Below, in pieces: positions 1-6,746 of a stretch of DNA of 6,918 nt. Source of the stretch: Bacteroidota bacterium (GTDB lineage Bacteria > Bacteroidota > Bacteroidia > Chitinophagales > Chitinophagaceae). Position 1 is the stretch's first letter. The number at the start of each line of letters is the position of its first letter. The stretch spans positions 1 to 6,918 of the forward strand of contig JAEYVW010000356.1 of assembly GCA_023429365.1 (NCBI GenBank), written 5' to 3'. The notes beneath the pieces are model-generated. The model made no database searches and was not told the DNA's origin. It saw only the letters and a list, made by a program, of their open reading frames with translations. A program made the translations under genes and the position numbers.

Positions 1-17
1 CTCGTAGATATACTAGG

Positions 18-2057
18 TTATTTCTTCATTTCCTCCAGCTTCTTTTGAAGTTGAAACATTTCATCGCGTAATCTCGCCGCTTCCATAAAATCCAGGTCAC
101 GTGCCGCTTTCTCCATTTGTTTTTTGACGCGGGCTATAGCTTTCTCGGCCTGGGGAATGGTCTTATATTCCTCCTGGTCCTCAGCCGCCACAGTCACCAG
201 GTCTTCATCCGGCGCAATGGCATAAGGATTAGCAGGATCATAACCTTTTATGTCCAAAACAGAGGTCTGCGCGAGCACCTGTTGCCTGGATTTTACCACG
301 GTCCTGGGAGTGATGCCGTGTTCAATATTATGAGCTATCTGTTTTTCACGACGGCGATTCGTCTCGTCGATGGTTTTCTGCATGCTTTCGGTCATCTTAT
401 CAGCGTAAAAGATCACCAGGCCATCTACATTCCTGGCCGCACGCCCCGCAGTTTGGGTTAATGATTTTTCATTTCTTAAAAATCCTTCTTTGTCGGCATC
501 AAGAATGGCTACCAGGGAAACTTCCGGCAGATCGAGACCCTCACGCAGCAGGTTTACACCCACCAGCACATCAATTTCACCAAGACGAAGTTGTCGCAGT
601 ATCTCTACTCTTTCAAGCGTATCTACTTCACTGTGGATATATTTCGACTTAATATTGATGCGATGCAGGTATTTATCCATTTCTTCTGCCATGCGCTTGG
701 TGAGCGTTGTCACCAGCACCCGGTCACCCTTGGTGACTCTTTTATCTATTTCATCTAGCAGATCGTCTATCTGGTTAATGCTGGGCCTGATCTCGATAGG
801 AGGATCGAGCAAACCAGTAGGTCTTACCACCTGTTCCACCACGACACCGCCTGTTTTTTCCAGTTCGAAATCATCGGGAGTAGCAGACACAAAGATGGCC
901 TGGTTGATCAGTGATTCAAATTCATGAAAATTCAGTGGCCGGTTATCCAGCGCGGAGGGCAACCGGAAGCCATAGTCCACCAGGATCAGTTTACGACTTC
1001 TGTCACCGCCGTACATCCCACTCACCTGAGGGATGGTCTGGTGGCTTTCGTCGATTACCATTAGGTAATCTTTGGGAAAATAATCCAGCAGGCAAAACGG
1101 TCGCGTGCCCGGCACACGCCTGTCGAAAAAGCGGGAGTAGTTTTCAATCCCGCTGCAATATCCCAGCTCCTTTATCATTTCGAGATCGTATTCCACCCGC
1201 TCTTTTAGTCGCTGAGCTTCGATCAGCTTGCCGGATGCTTTGAAATATTCAACCTGCGCATACAGCTCATCCTGTATTTCATAGATCACCTGCTGCATAA
1301 TGTTCTTAGGTGCAACATAGAGGTTTGCAGGGAATATCGCTGCATTTTCGATTTTAGCGATACGCTTGCCTGTCACCACATCCATGCTTTCGATCTCCTC
1401 AATTTCATCTCCAAAAAAAGTGACGCGATAACCATAATCAACATAAGGCAGATTTATATCTACAGTATCACCTTTTACCCGAAATGTACCGCGGTTGAAT
1501 TCAAGTGTAGTTCTATTGTATAATGAGTTTACAAGCGAGTGCAGGAAACCCTGGCGGGAAATAGTTTGACCCTTATTGATACGGATGATCCCACTTTCAT
1601 AATCTGTAGGATTACCCATACCATATATACAACTTACAGATGCAACGACGATAATATCCCTCCTCCCACTCAACAAACTTGATGTGGCTCTTAGCCTTAG
1701 CTTATCCAGCTCATCATTTATGCTCAGGTCCTTTTCAATGTACACACCACTCACTGGCATGTAGGCCTCTGGCTGGTAATAATCATAGTAAGAGACAAAA
1801 TACTCTACGGCGTTATCCGGGAAAAACTGGCGGAATTCACCATATAATTGAGCCACCAGTGTTTTATTATGCGTTAAAACCAGGGTTGGTCTTTGTACAT
1901 TTTGGATCACATTGGCGATGGTATACGTCTTTCCGCTCCCAGTCACCCCTAAAAGGGTCTGATACCGTTCACCTTCCAGCAGGCCTTCAGTCAATTGCCG
2001 AATGGCCTGAGGCTGATCGCCAGCCGGGGGAAATGGAGCATGAAGATTGAAAGCCAT
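18..2057 (-). CDS. uvrB: UvrABC excinuclease subunit B (UvrB), complete
   Basis: A 679-residue UvrB, close to the family's usual length of about 670. In cytoplasmic nucleotide excision repair, UvrB receives damaged DNA from UvrA, verifies the lesion using ATP and recruits UvrC for incision. Visible motifs in order: Walker A GVTGSGKT (37-44); the Tyr-rich beta-hairpin YFVSYYDYYQPEAYMP (86-101), which inserts between the strands; Walker B-type DESH (336-339); SATP (391-394); LLREGLDLPE (503-512); the helicase motif VI-like QTAGRAARN (535-543); and a C-terminal UVR coiled-coil motif (about 636-675), which pairs with UvrC. No key residue is missing. I start at the ATG at 2057 because MAFNLHAPFPPAGDQPQAI matches the canonical N-terminus; an in-frame ATG ten codons upstream would add residues the family lacks. 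No Shine-Dalgarno sequence is seen, as is usual in Bacteroidota. The stop leaves only 17 bases to the window edge, so its terminator is not visible. It is divergent from the next gene. Confidence 0.98.
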   Translation of the reverse strand: MAFNLHAPFPPAGDQPQAIRQLTEGLLEGERYQTLLGVTGSGKTYTIANVIQNVQRPTLVLTHNKTLVAQLYGEFRQFFPDNAVEYFVSYYDYYQPEAYMPVSGVYIEKDLSINDELDKLRLRATSSLLSGRRDIIVVASVSCIYGMGNPTDYESGIIRINKGQTISRQGFLHSLVNSLYNRTTLEFNRGTFRVKGDTVDINLPYVDYGYRVTFFGDEIEEIESMDVVTGKRIAKIENAAIFPANLYVAPKNIMQQVIYEIQDELYAQVEYFKASGKLIEAQRLKERVEYDLEMIKELGYCSGIENYSRFFDRRVPGTRPFCLLDYFPKDYLMVIDESHQTIPQVSGMYGGDRSRKLILVDYGFRLPSALDNRPLNFHEFESLINQAIFVSATPDDFELEKTGGVVVEQVVRPTGLLDPPIEIRPSINQIDDLLDEIDKRVTKGDRVLVTTLTKRMAEEMDKYLHRINIKSKYIHSEVDTLERVEILRQLRLGEIDVLVGVNLLREGLDLPEVSLVAILDADKEGFLRNEKSLTQTAGRAARNVDGLVIFYADKMTESMQKTIDETNRRREKQIAHNIEHGITPRTVVKSRQQVLAQTSVLDIKGYDPANPYAIAPDEDLVTVAAEDQEEYKTIPQAEKAIARVKKQMEKAARDLDFMEAARLRDEMFQLQKKLEEMKK

Positions 2058-2254
2058 ACTGCAATTTACAGAAATACAGGACCCCACGGCGATCGTACAC
2101 CATATATTAACTTGTTAAAAACTATAGGGTTACGCAATCTGGATAAATAATAATGCAGAAACGCGCAGAATTCACAAAAGACTTTATATATATTTAGCCC
2201 GTCAATTTTCTTGAAAAGCCGGAGTTAACTCCTATCTAATCTTAAACCTCGGCT
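2058..2254. promoter_or_regulatory. Divergent intergenic region between uvrB and the first ELWxxDGT gene
   Basis: This 197-bp, AT-rich spacer must carry the start signals for uvrB (leftward) and for the 2255 gene (rightward). I looked for the Bacteroidota promoter pattern TTTG, about 19 bases, TAnnTTTG on both strands and found only partial -7 matches: TATATTTA at 2189-2196 on the plus strand and TAGTTTTT (complement of 2117-2124) on the minus strand. Neither has a convincing -33 box. No recognisable LexA-type operator is seen. The only conspicuous structure is the 12-bp palindrome listed separately. The regulatory role is inferred from position. Confidence 0.5.
2221..2232. repeat. Perfect 12-bp palindrome upstream of the first ELWxxDGT gene
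   Basis: GGAGTTAACTCC reads the same on both strands and ends 22 bases before the ATG at 2255. It does not extend further (C at 2220 faces T at 2233). Without a loop it is a better candidate for a dimeric regulator site than for an RNA hairpin, but a chance palindrome of this size is possible. No copy is seen before the paralogous gene at 4460. Confidence 0.35.
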
Positions 2255-4204
2255 ATGAAAAGAAAATTCTACCCTGTATTAACCCTGATTGCGCTTTTTT
2301 TCCTGCAATCAAGCCTCCTCGCTCAACCTTTCTCCCTTTTAAAAGATATCAACCCCGGCACTAACGGTAGTTCGTATTTCAATTTTACCAATGTAGACGG
2401 TGTTTTATACTTCAGACCCGATGACGGAGCGCACGGTGATGAGCTATGGAAGACAGATGGTACGGTTGCAGGTACTGTGATGGTGAAAGATATTTTTCCC
2501 GGTGCGGCGGGTTGTGAACTCGAACTGTTTACAAACGTGAATGGTGTTTTATTTTTCAAAGCCAATGACGGTGTTCATGGCGCCGAACTTTGGAAAAGCG
2601 ATGGTACCGCAAGTGGTACGGTGATGGTAAAAGATATTTACGCGGGTTCAGTATCCAGTTCCGCGACTTCATTTTATAGCTACAACGGTTATTTATATTT
2701 TAATGCCAATGACGGTATTGCCGGTCGTGAACTGTGGAGATCCGATGGTACTCCCGAAGGCACAGTGATGGTGAAAGATATTTTTCCCGGCGTGGCTACT
2801 TCAGGATTGGAAACCGGTACGCCGCATAGTGGCAACCCGCAGGGTTTTACCGGTATGAACGGGCATATATATTTCCTCGCTTCAGATGACTATTACAAAT
2901 CCGAATTGTGGAGAACAGATGGTACCAGTGCAGGTACAACTTTGATCAAGGATATTTACCCGGGTTCAGATTATGCATTGAATAATTTCGTCAACGTCAA
3001 TGGAACTTTGTTTTTTACGGTATATAAAGGAACCGAAGGAAATGAATTGTGGAAAAGCGATGGCACTTCAGCAGGTACCGTGATGATAACAGAGCTTTTT
3101 GGAGGTAACTTCGACAACCACGGCGTGGCCGCGGGCAACTATTTTTATTTCCTGGAAACCGACGGCTTATGGAGAAGCGATGGTTCTGCCGCCGGGACCC
3201 TGCTACTCAAGCCCAGGGACAATTCTTATTTCAATACTGTGGAAGTAGTCACAACCCTTAATGGGCAGGTCTATTTTACAGGATACGATGATACCCATGG
3301 CTGGGAATTATGGAAAACTGACGGTACCGTCAGTGGCACGCAAATGATCAAAGACATCAATGCGGGTAGCGTCAACAGCGATATTAACTCCTTCGCGAAA
3401 GTGGGAAATAAGTTGATGTTTACAGCCAACGACGGCGTACATGGCAACGAGATCTGGATCACCGACGGCACCCTGGCAGGCACCCGATTGGTACAGGATA
3501 TTGTAAATGGTAGCGGTGATGCCCTGCCGATCCAGCTTTATGAATTTAAAAACGCGATAATCGAAGCAAACGGGAAGATCTTTGCCGGGATAACCACGAG
3601 TGCGTTGGGAATGGAAGTCTGGGCGGCTAATATGCCTTCTGAAATTGGACTTCCACTAGAATTGCTAACATTCGAAGCCTGGCTGCAGAACAATGATGGA
3701 AAACTCCGCTGGACTACTGAGAATGAATCCAACACAGATAATTTTTTGGTTGAGAGAAGCCTCGATGGCATAAGCTTTCACCAAATAGGATCAGTAGCTG
3801 CAATAAATACAACGGGTAGTCATCAATATGATTATACCGACGCAAATATTACTTCCATTGACACGCGCACGATCTATTACCGGCTCCGCCAGGTGGACCT
3901 CGACGGAAGCTATGTTTATTCAAAGATCGTTTCGATCGATATCGCACAAGAAAAGACCTCTATTTCACTTTATCCCAATCCCGTTCAGGCAACGATGAAT
4001 CTTTCTATCAGCCTGCCACGCCAGGAACAATTGAAGTGGCAATTGATGGACAACAGTGGGCGACTGATCAGGTTTGGCCAATACAATCTGTTACAAGGTC
4101 GAACCGTTGTTACAGAGGATATAAGCAATTTGGCGAGAGGCGTTTATTATCTCGAGATCAGGGGAGAAAAAATAAGGAAAGTAATCAAGGTAAATAAACA
4201 ATAA
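2255..4204 (+). CDS. Secreted ELWxxDGT-repeat protein with T9SS C-terminal sorting domain (9 modules)
   Basis: A 649-residue predicted exported protein. Residues 1-23 form a signal peptide (basic MKRK, hydrophobic core, LLA before a mature Gln24). From about 27 to 456 there are tandem modules of roughly 48 residues with the consensus ELWxxDGTxxGT, then VMVKDIxPG, then an NGxLFFxANDGxxG segment. ELW-type positions are 63, 111, 159, 217, 264, 304 (GLW..DGS, degenerate), 351, 399 and 454 (EVW, no DGT). The fourth module carries about ten extra residues and the sixth is short. Residues about 465-563 look like the fibronectin-like sandwich common before T9SS tails (ERSLDG, YYRLRQVDLDG, YSK). Residues about 569-649 are a Por-type sorting domain: SLYPNP, SGRLI, LARGVYYLEI and a basic end. 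Export to the outer surface or medium through T9SS follows from family knowledge. The beta-propeller fold is inference, and ligand or activity is unknown. The gene is a paralogue of 4460-6220. No Shine-Dalgarno sequence is present. Confidence 0.93.
   Translation: MKRKFYPVLTLIALFFLQSSLLAQPFSLLKDINPGTNGSSYFNFTNVDGVLYFRPDDGAHGDELWKTDGTVAGTVMVKDIFPGAAGCELELFTNVNGVLFFKANDGVHGAELWKSDGTASGTVMVKDIYAGSVSSSATSFYSYNGYLYFNANDGIAGRELWRSDGTPEGTVMVKDIFPGVATSGLETGTPHSGNPQGFTGMNGHIYFLASDDYYKSELWRTDGTSAGTTLIKDIYPGSDYALNNFVNVNGTLFFTVYKGTEGNELWKSDGTSAGTVMITELFGGNFDNHGVAAGNYFYFLETDGLWRSDGSAAGTLLLKPRDNSYFNTVEVVTTLNGQVYFTGYDDTHGWELWKTDGTVSGTQMIKDINAGSVNSDINSFAKVGNKLMFTANDGVHGNEIWITDGTLAGTRLVQDIVNGSGDALPIQLYEFKNAIIEANGKIFAGITTSALGMEVWAANMPSEIGLPLELLTFEAWLQNNDGKLRWTTENESNTDNFLVERSLDGISFHQIGSVAAINTTGSHQYDYTDANITSIDTRTIYYRLRQVDLDGSYVYSKIVSIDIAQEKTSISLYPNPVQATMNLSISLPRQEQLKWQLMDNSGRLIRFGQYNLLQGRTVVTEDISNLARGVYYLEIRGEKIRKVIKVNKQ
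2333..3622 (+). repeat. Intragenic ~144-bp tandem repeat array (ELWxxDGT modules, first gene)
   Basis: This is the coding array for nine ELW-type modules. Spacing between successive ELW positions is 48, 48, 58, 47, 40, 47, 48 and 55 codons, so the basic period is 144 bp. Some stretches remain identical at the DNA level: 2477-2502 and 2765-2790 match over 26 bases and lie 288 bp (two periods) apart. The array begins with an LLKDINPG strand lacking a preceding ELWxxDGT and ends with an ELW-like element lacking the DGT half. Confidence 0.88.
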
Positions 4205-4217
4205 GTGCCTTCTAAGG

Positions 4218-4234
4218 GGAAACACTGAGTTTCC
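4218..4234 (+). other. Weak hairpin downstream of the first ELWxxDGT gene
   Basis: GGAAAC (4218-4223) pairs with GTTTCC (4229-4234) around a five-base loop, 13 bases past the stop at 4204. There is no following T tract, so it is a poor intrinsic terminator. It may help end or protect the transcript, or be chance. The rest of the 255-bp gap to the next gene contains no plausible ORF. Confidence 0.25.
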
Positions 4235-4327
4235 AAATCTCGGATAGAAATTTCACTACAAGCGCGGGAATTTTCCTCGTTGGGCTGTTGGATTACTACT
4301 TAATTTTTAGGAAATCTTCGCCTAGAT

Positions 4328-4359
4328 TTTGCTTATGCAGCACATTATATAGTAGTTTG
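4328..4359 (+). promoter_or_regulatory. Possible Bacteroidota-type promoter for the second ELWxxDGT gene
   Basis: TTTG at 4328-4331 resembles the -33 box. TAGTTTG at 4353-4359 resembles the -7 box TAnnTTTG with one base missing. The total span is 32 bases, against about 31 for the Bacteroidota consensus. It would give a leader of roughly 95 bases before the ATG at 4460. The match is imperfect and the site is a candidate only. Confidence 0.25.
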
Positions 4360-4376
4360 CTGTCAAGGCGTTAGAG

Positions 4377-4418
4377 ATATTCCAGGCCATCTGAACCAAT
4401 TAGGATTTTTTGGAATAT
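4377..4418. repeat. 8-bp inverted repeat in the leader of the second ELWxxDGT gene
   Basis: ATATTCCA (4377-4384) is the exact reverse complement of TGGAATAT (4411-4418), with 26 bases between. The arms end 41 bases before the ATG at 4460. They could form a long-loop stem in the leader or a two-site operator, but arms this AT-rich can arise by chance. Confidence 0.2.
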
Positions 4419-4459
4419 TTAAGCCCGGTATCCAACCACCTTCCAATATCCTGTACGGT

Positions 4460-6220
4460 ATGAAAAAACTTTTACTTGTTTTTTGCCCTCTCCTGTTCTC
4501 CTACATCGTAATTGCACAGAGCTTTACCTTGCTTAAGGATATAAACCCAGGCTCAGCCAGCAGTAATGTCTGTTACCTGGCAAATGTTGACAATACACTT
4601 TTTTTTGCGGCCAATAATGGTGTGAATGGCATGGAGCTTTGGAAAACGGACGGCACCGAAGCAGGAACTGTCCAGGTGAAAGATATCAGGCCAGGCACCG
4701 CAAGTAGTAGTATCGGCTACCTCACACCGGTTAATCACACACTTTTTTTTGTAGCCAATGATGGCGTAGCCGGAAACGAACTCTGGAGAAGTAATGGAAC
4801 GCTGGAAGGTACATACATGGTCAAAAATATCAGGTCAGGTAGTTTGAGCAGCAATCCTTCAGGTCTTGTCAATATCAACAGCACCCTGTATTTCTCTGCT
4901 GATGATGGTGTGCACGGCGTTGAACTCTGGAAAAGTGACGGTACCGAACAAGGGACCGTGATGGTAAAAGATATTAATCCCTATTCTGGCAGTAGCTACC
5001 CGCAGGCCCTGGCGAATTTGAACGGAATTCTGTATTTCGCTGCAACGGATGGTACAGCGGGTGTTGAGCTTTGGAAAAGTGATGGCACCGCGGCCGGCAC
5101 CAAGCTGGTAAAGGATATATTCCCCGGCAGCCACGACAGCTATCCCTTCGACCTGATCAATGTAGGAGGCACTTTATACTTTTCTGCCGATAATGGTGCA
5201 AGCGGAACAGAATTATGGAAAAGCGATGGTACAGCTGCAGGCACTATGATGGTGAAAGATATCTGGGTTGGAGCTAACGGCAGCTTTCCCTTCAGCCTGA
5301 AAAATGTAAACGGTCAATTATTCTTCTCCGCTGATAATGGTCAGAAAGGAGCTGAACTTTGGAAAAGCGATGGTACACTGGCCGGTACTATGCTCGTTAA
5401 AGACGTATGGCCCGGTGCAGAAAGTGGCGCCGTAGGTAATTTCTCAAAATTGCTGAACAAACTCATATTCACCGGGAATGACGGTGTTACCGGTTACAAA
5501 ACCTGGGAAAGTGATGGCTCCCCTTCAGGAACAATGATCGTGCAGGGCGTGGGCGATCCCGGTGAGGGCGATATACAGGAGCTGGTGGAAACCGACAACC
5601 ATATTTATGCAAGTATAAGGAAGACTGACCTGGGCCGCGAATTATGGGTGATCAATTACTCCTCTGTACTACCACTTCAATTGGTAGAATTTAAGGCAAG
5701 ACTTGAAAATGAGGATGCACTTTTGAATTGGAAAACGACCAATGAAGAAGCCACGGAATCATTTATAATTGAAAGAAGTGTTGATGGCGTTCAGTTTAAT
5801 GCAGTTGGTAACGTTTTGTCCTACAACAGGCCAGGCACGCATAGTTACCAGTTCACTGATCCAGGCGTGACCGCGTTAAAAGCCAGCCCGGTTTACTATC
5901 GGTTAAAGCAACGCGATATCGATGGCAGGTTTACTTATTCCAAGCTCGTCAGCATTGCAATCACGGCTAAGAACAGCATCGGTCTGTTCCCCAACCCGGC
6001 TACCAATGAGATCAACCTTTCGTTTGTGGCAGAAAGAAAAGAAAAAATTGATCTGCATATCATAGACAATGCAGGTCGCGTGGTTATTAAAGAATCAGTG
6101 CAAGTGGGACCCGGAAAAAATACCGTTCATTTCGATTTGTACCATTTGCCTGCCGGCGTGTATTACATCAAATCCCCCAACCGTTCTTTTGATTTTGGTT
6201 TGAAGTTCCTGAAACATTAA
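4460..6220 (+). CDS. Secreted ELWxxDGT-repeat protein with T9SS C-terminal sorting domain (8 modules)
   Basis: A 586-residue paralogue of the 2255-4204 product with the same domain order. Residues 1-19 are a signal peptide (MKKLLL, hydrophobic core, VIA before Gln20). The ELW array spans about 23-396 with strikingly regular spacing: ELW positions 59, 107, 155, 203, 251, 299, 347 (KTW..DGS, degenerate) and 394 (no DGT half), i.e. 48 residues each except the last at 47. A fibronectin-like segment follows (about 402-500; IERSVDG, YYRLKQRDIDG, YSK), then a Por-type sorting domain (about 506-586; GLFPNP, AGRV, LPAGVYYI). The protein is expected to cross the inner membrane by Sec and the outer membrane by T9SS. 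Binding target and activity are not evident; no catalytic motif was recognised. It is one module shorter than its neighbour. The ATG at 4460 is chosen because the signal peptide follows directly; no Shine-Dalgarno sequence is present. A strong terminator lies 40 bases past the stop. Confidence 0.93.
   Translation: MKKLLLVFCPLLFSYIVIAQSFTLLKDINPGSASSNVCYLANVDNTLFFAANNGVNGMELWKTDGTEAGTVQVKDIRPGTASSSIGYLTPVNHTLFFVANDGVAGNELWRSNGTLEGTYMVKNIRSGSLSSNPSGLVNINSTLYFSADDGVHGVELWKSDGTEQGTVMVKDINPYSGSSYPQALANLNGILYFAATDGTAGVELWKSDGTAAGTKLVKDIFPGSHDSYPFDLINVGGTLYFSADNGASGTELWKSDGTAAGTMMVKDIWVGANGSFPFSLKNVNGQLFFSADNGQKGAELWKSDGTLAGTMLVKDVWPGAESGAVGNFSKLLNKLIFTGNDGVTGYKTWESDGSPSGTMIVQGVGDPGEGDIQELVETDNHIYASIRKTDLGRELWVINYSSVLPLQLVEFKARLENEDALLNWKTTNEEATESFIIERSVDGVQFNAVGNVLSYNRPGTHSYQFTDPGVTALKASPVYYRLKQRDIDGRFTYSKLVSIAITAKNSIGLFPNPATNEINLSFVAERKEKIDLHIIDNAGRVVIKESVQVGPGKNTVHFDLYHLPAGVYYIKSPNRSFDFGLKFLKH
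4526..5647 (+). repeat. Intragenic 144-bp tandem repeat array (ELWxxDGT modules, second gene)
   Basis: Eight modules are spaced exactly 48 codons apart except the last (47), giving a near-perfect 144-bp period. A 23-base stretch at 5354-5376 is identical to 2585-2607 in the neighbouring gene, covering the ELWKSDGT codons. The seventh module is degenerate (KTW for ELW, DGS for DGT). Like the neighbour, the array starts with LLKDINPG and ends with ELW lacking DGT. Confidence 0.9.
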
Positions 6221-6259
6221 ACAATATAGTTTACAAGCACACTGTCCATACAAACTAAC

Positions 6260-6290
6260 AACCTGGCCTTATTAGCCAGGTTTTTTATTT
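6260..6290 (+). terminator. Intrinsic terminator after the second ELWxxDGT gene
   Basis: AACCTGGC (6260-6267) pairs perfectly with GCCAGGTT (6275-6282) around a seven-base loop. It is followed by TTTTATTT, so the T run from 6281 to 6286 and beyond supplies the U tract. Its position 40 bases past the stop at 6220 and its rightward T tract indicate plus-strand termination. Confidence 0.9.
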
Positions 6291-6298
6291 AAGTTATC

Positions 6299-6522
6299 GG
6301 CCCAAATTCCAAATCATTGCTGACCGAAATACTCTCAAAGTGGCTTTTCTTAATTTTCGTGGCGCTTGTGTTCTTTTTTTTCAGCGGTGTCCATGGATGC
6401 CGGAACTCCCGTTCCGGCCAGCAAGAACGGAACGGAGTTTCGTTTTTCCAGCTATCCTGCCCCGCTCGTTTAACCTTCGCGATAAGACGACTTACCTCAA
6501 TTTTCTTAACGCATTTTTCTGA
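6299..6522. repeat. 224-bp tandem repeat unit, copy A
   Basis: This is the first of two adjacent units that both begin GGCC(C)AAA and end TTTTTCTGA. From 6325 to 6529 it aligns with 6552-6753 with about 8 substitutions and two small indels (roughly 95% identity), including an exact 50-base run starting at 6448. The first 26 or so bases are less conserved. It contains two GC-rich hairpins. Short open frames cross it but do not look like genes. It may be a dispersed intergenic repeat; a genome search would tell. Confidence 0.85.
6399..6444. other. Twin hairpins in repeat copy A
   Basis: GCCGGAAC (6399-6406) pairs with GTTCCGGC (6411-6418) around TCCC. Next to it, AACGGAAC (6426-6433) pairs with GTTTCGTT (6437-6444) around GGA, with one G-U pair. 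The two hairpins are also near reverse complements of each other, so alternative long-range pairing is possible. They resemble REP or BIME-like intergenic elements in form; function is unknown. Confidence 0.6.
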
Positions 6523-6746
6523 GGCCAAATTTCCATCCCAATCATTGATGTCGAAATACTCTCAAAGTGGCTTTTCTTAATTTTCGTATCGCTCGTGTAG
6601 TTTTTTCAGCGGTGTCCATGGATGCCGGAACTCCCGTTCCGGCCAGCAAGACGGAACGGAGTTCCGTTTTACCAGCTATCCTGCCCCGCTCGTTTAACCT
6701 TCGCGATAAGACGACTTACCTTAATTTTCTTAACGCATTTTTCTGA
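6523..6746. repeat. 224-bp tandem repeat unit, copy B
   Basis: This second unit directly abuts copy A and is also exactly 224 bp, because small indels inside it compensate. Relative to A it has a shorter T run near 6601-6606, lacks one A before the second hairpin, and has a T-to-C change that turns a G-U pair in that hairpin into G-C. No transposase, target-site duplication or terminal inverted repeats were found. Confidence 0.85.
6624..6667. other. Twin hairpins in repeat copy B
   Basis: The first hairpin (6624-6631 with 6636-6643, loop TCCC) is identical to that of copy A. The second is ACGGAAC (6651-6657) with GTTCCGT (6661-6667), loop GGA, with a perfect seven-base-pair stem followed by TTT. 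The stem is kept although the sequence changed between the copies. Confidence 0.6.

Noticed and set aside
117..2050. Several plus-strand open frames (for example 461-652, 490-927, 911-1243, 1679-2050)
   Set aside because: All are antisense to the intact uvrB, overlap each other and have low-complexity Ser/Arg/Pro-rich translations without recognisable domains.
2058..2087. Ten-codon upstream extension of uvrB to the ATG at 2087
   Set aside because: The extra residues MGSCISVNCS have no counterpart in UvrB; the MAFNLHAPF start at 2057 matches the family.
2058..2254. SOS (LexA) control of uvrB
   Set aside because: No recognisable LexA-type site is seen near the uvrB start. The one palindrome lies more than 160 bp away and nearer the other gene.
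4205..4459. Small gene or RNA gene between the two ELWxxDGT genes
   Set aside because: No ORF with a plausible start and composition, and no tRNA-like or other recognised RNA fold; only a weak hairpin and a possible promoter.
2323..5134. Minus-strand open frames inside the two ELWxxDGT genes
   Set aside because: They mirror the repeated plus-strand codons, repeat with the same period and lack domains; they are shadows of the arrays.
2333..5647. CRISPR-like periodicity
   Set aside because: The period is 144 bp, lies within open coding frames and encodes a protein module; there are no short identical repeats with unique spacers and no cas genes.
6289..6580. Short open frames over the 224-bp repeat (6289-6528 minus, 6317-6580 and 6340-6522 plus)
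   Set aside because: The small indels between copies A and B break the frames, and the translations are biased (FFFF, Ser/Arg-rich). The conservation follows DNA or RNA structure rather than codons.
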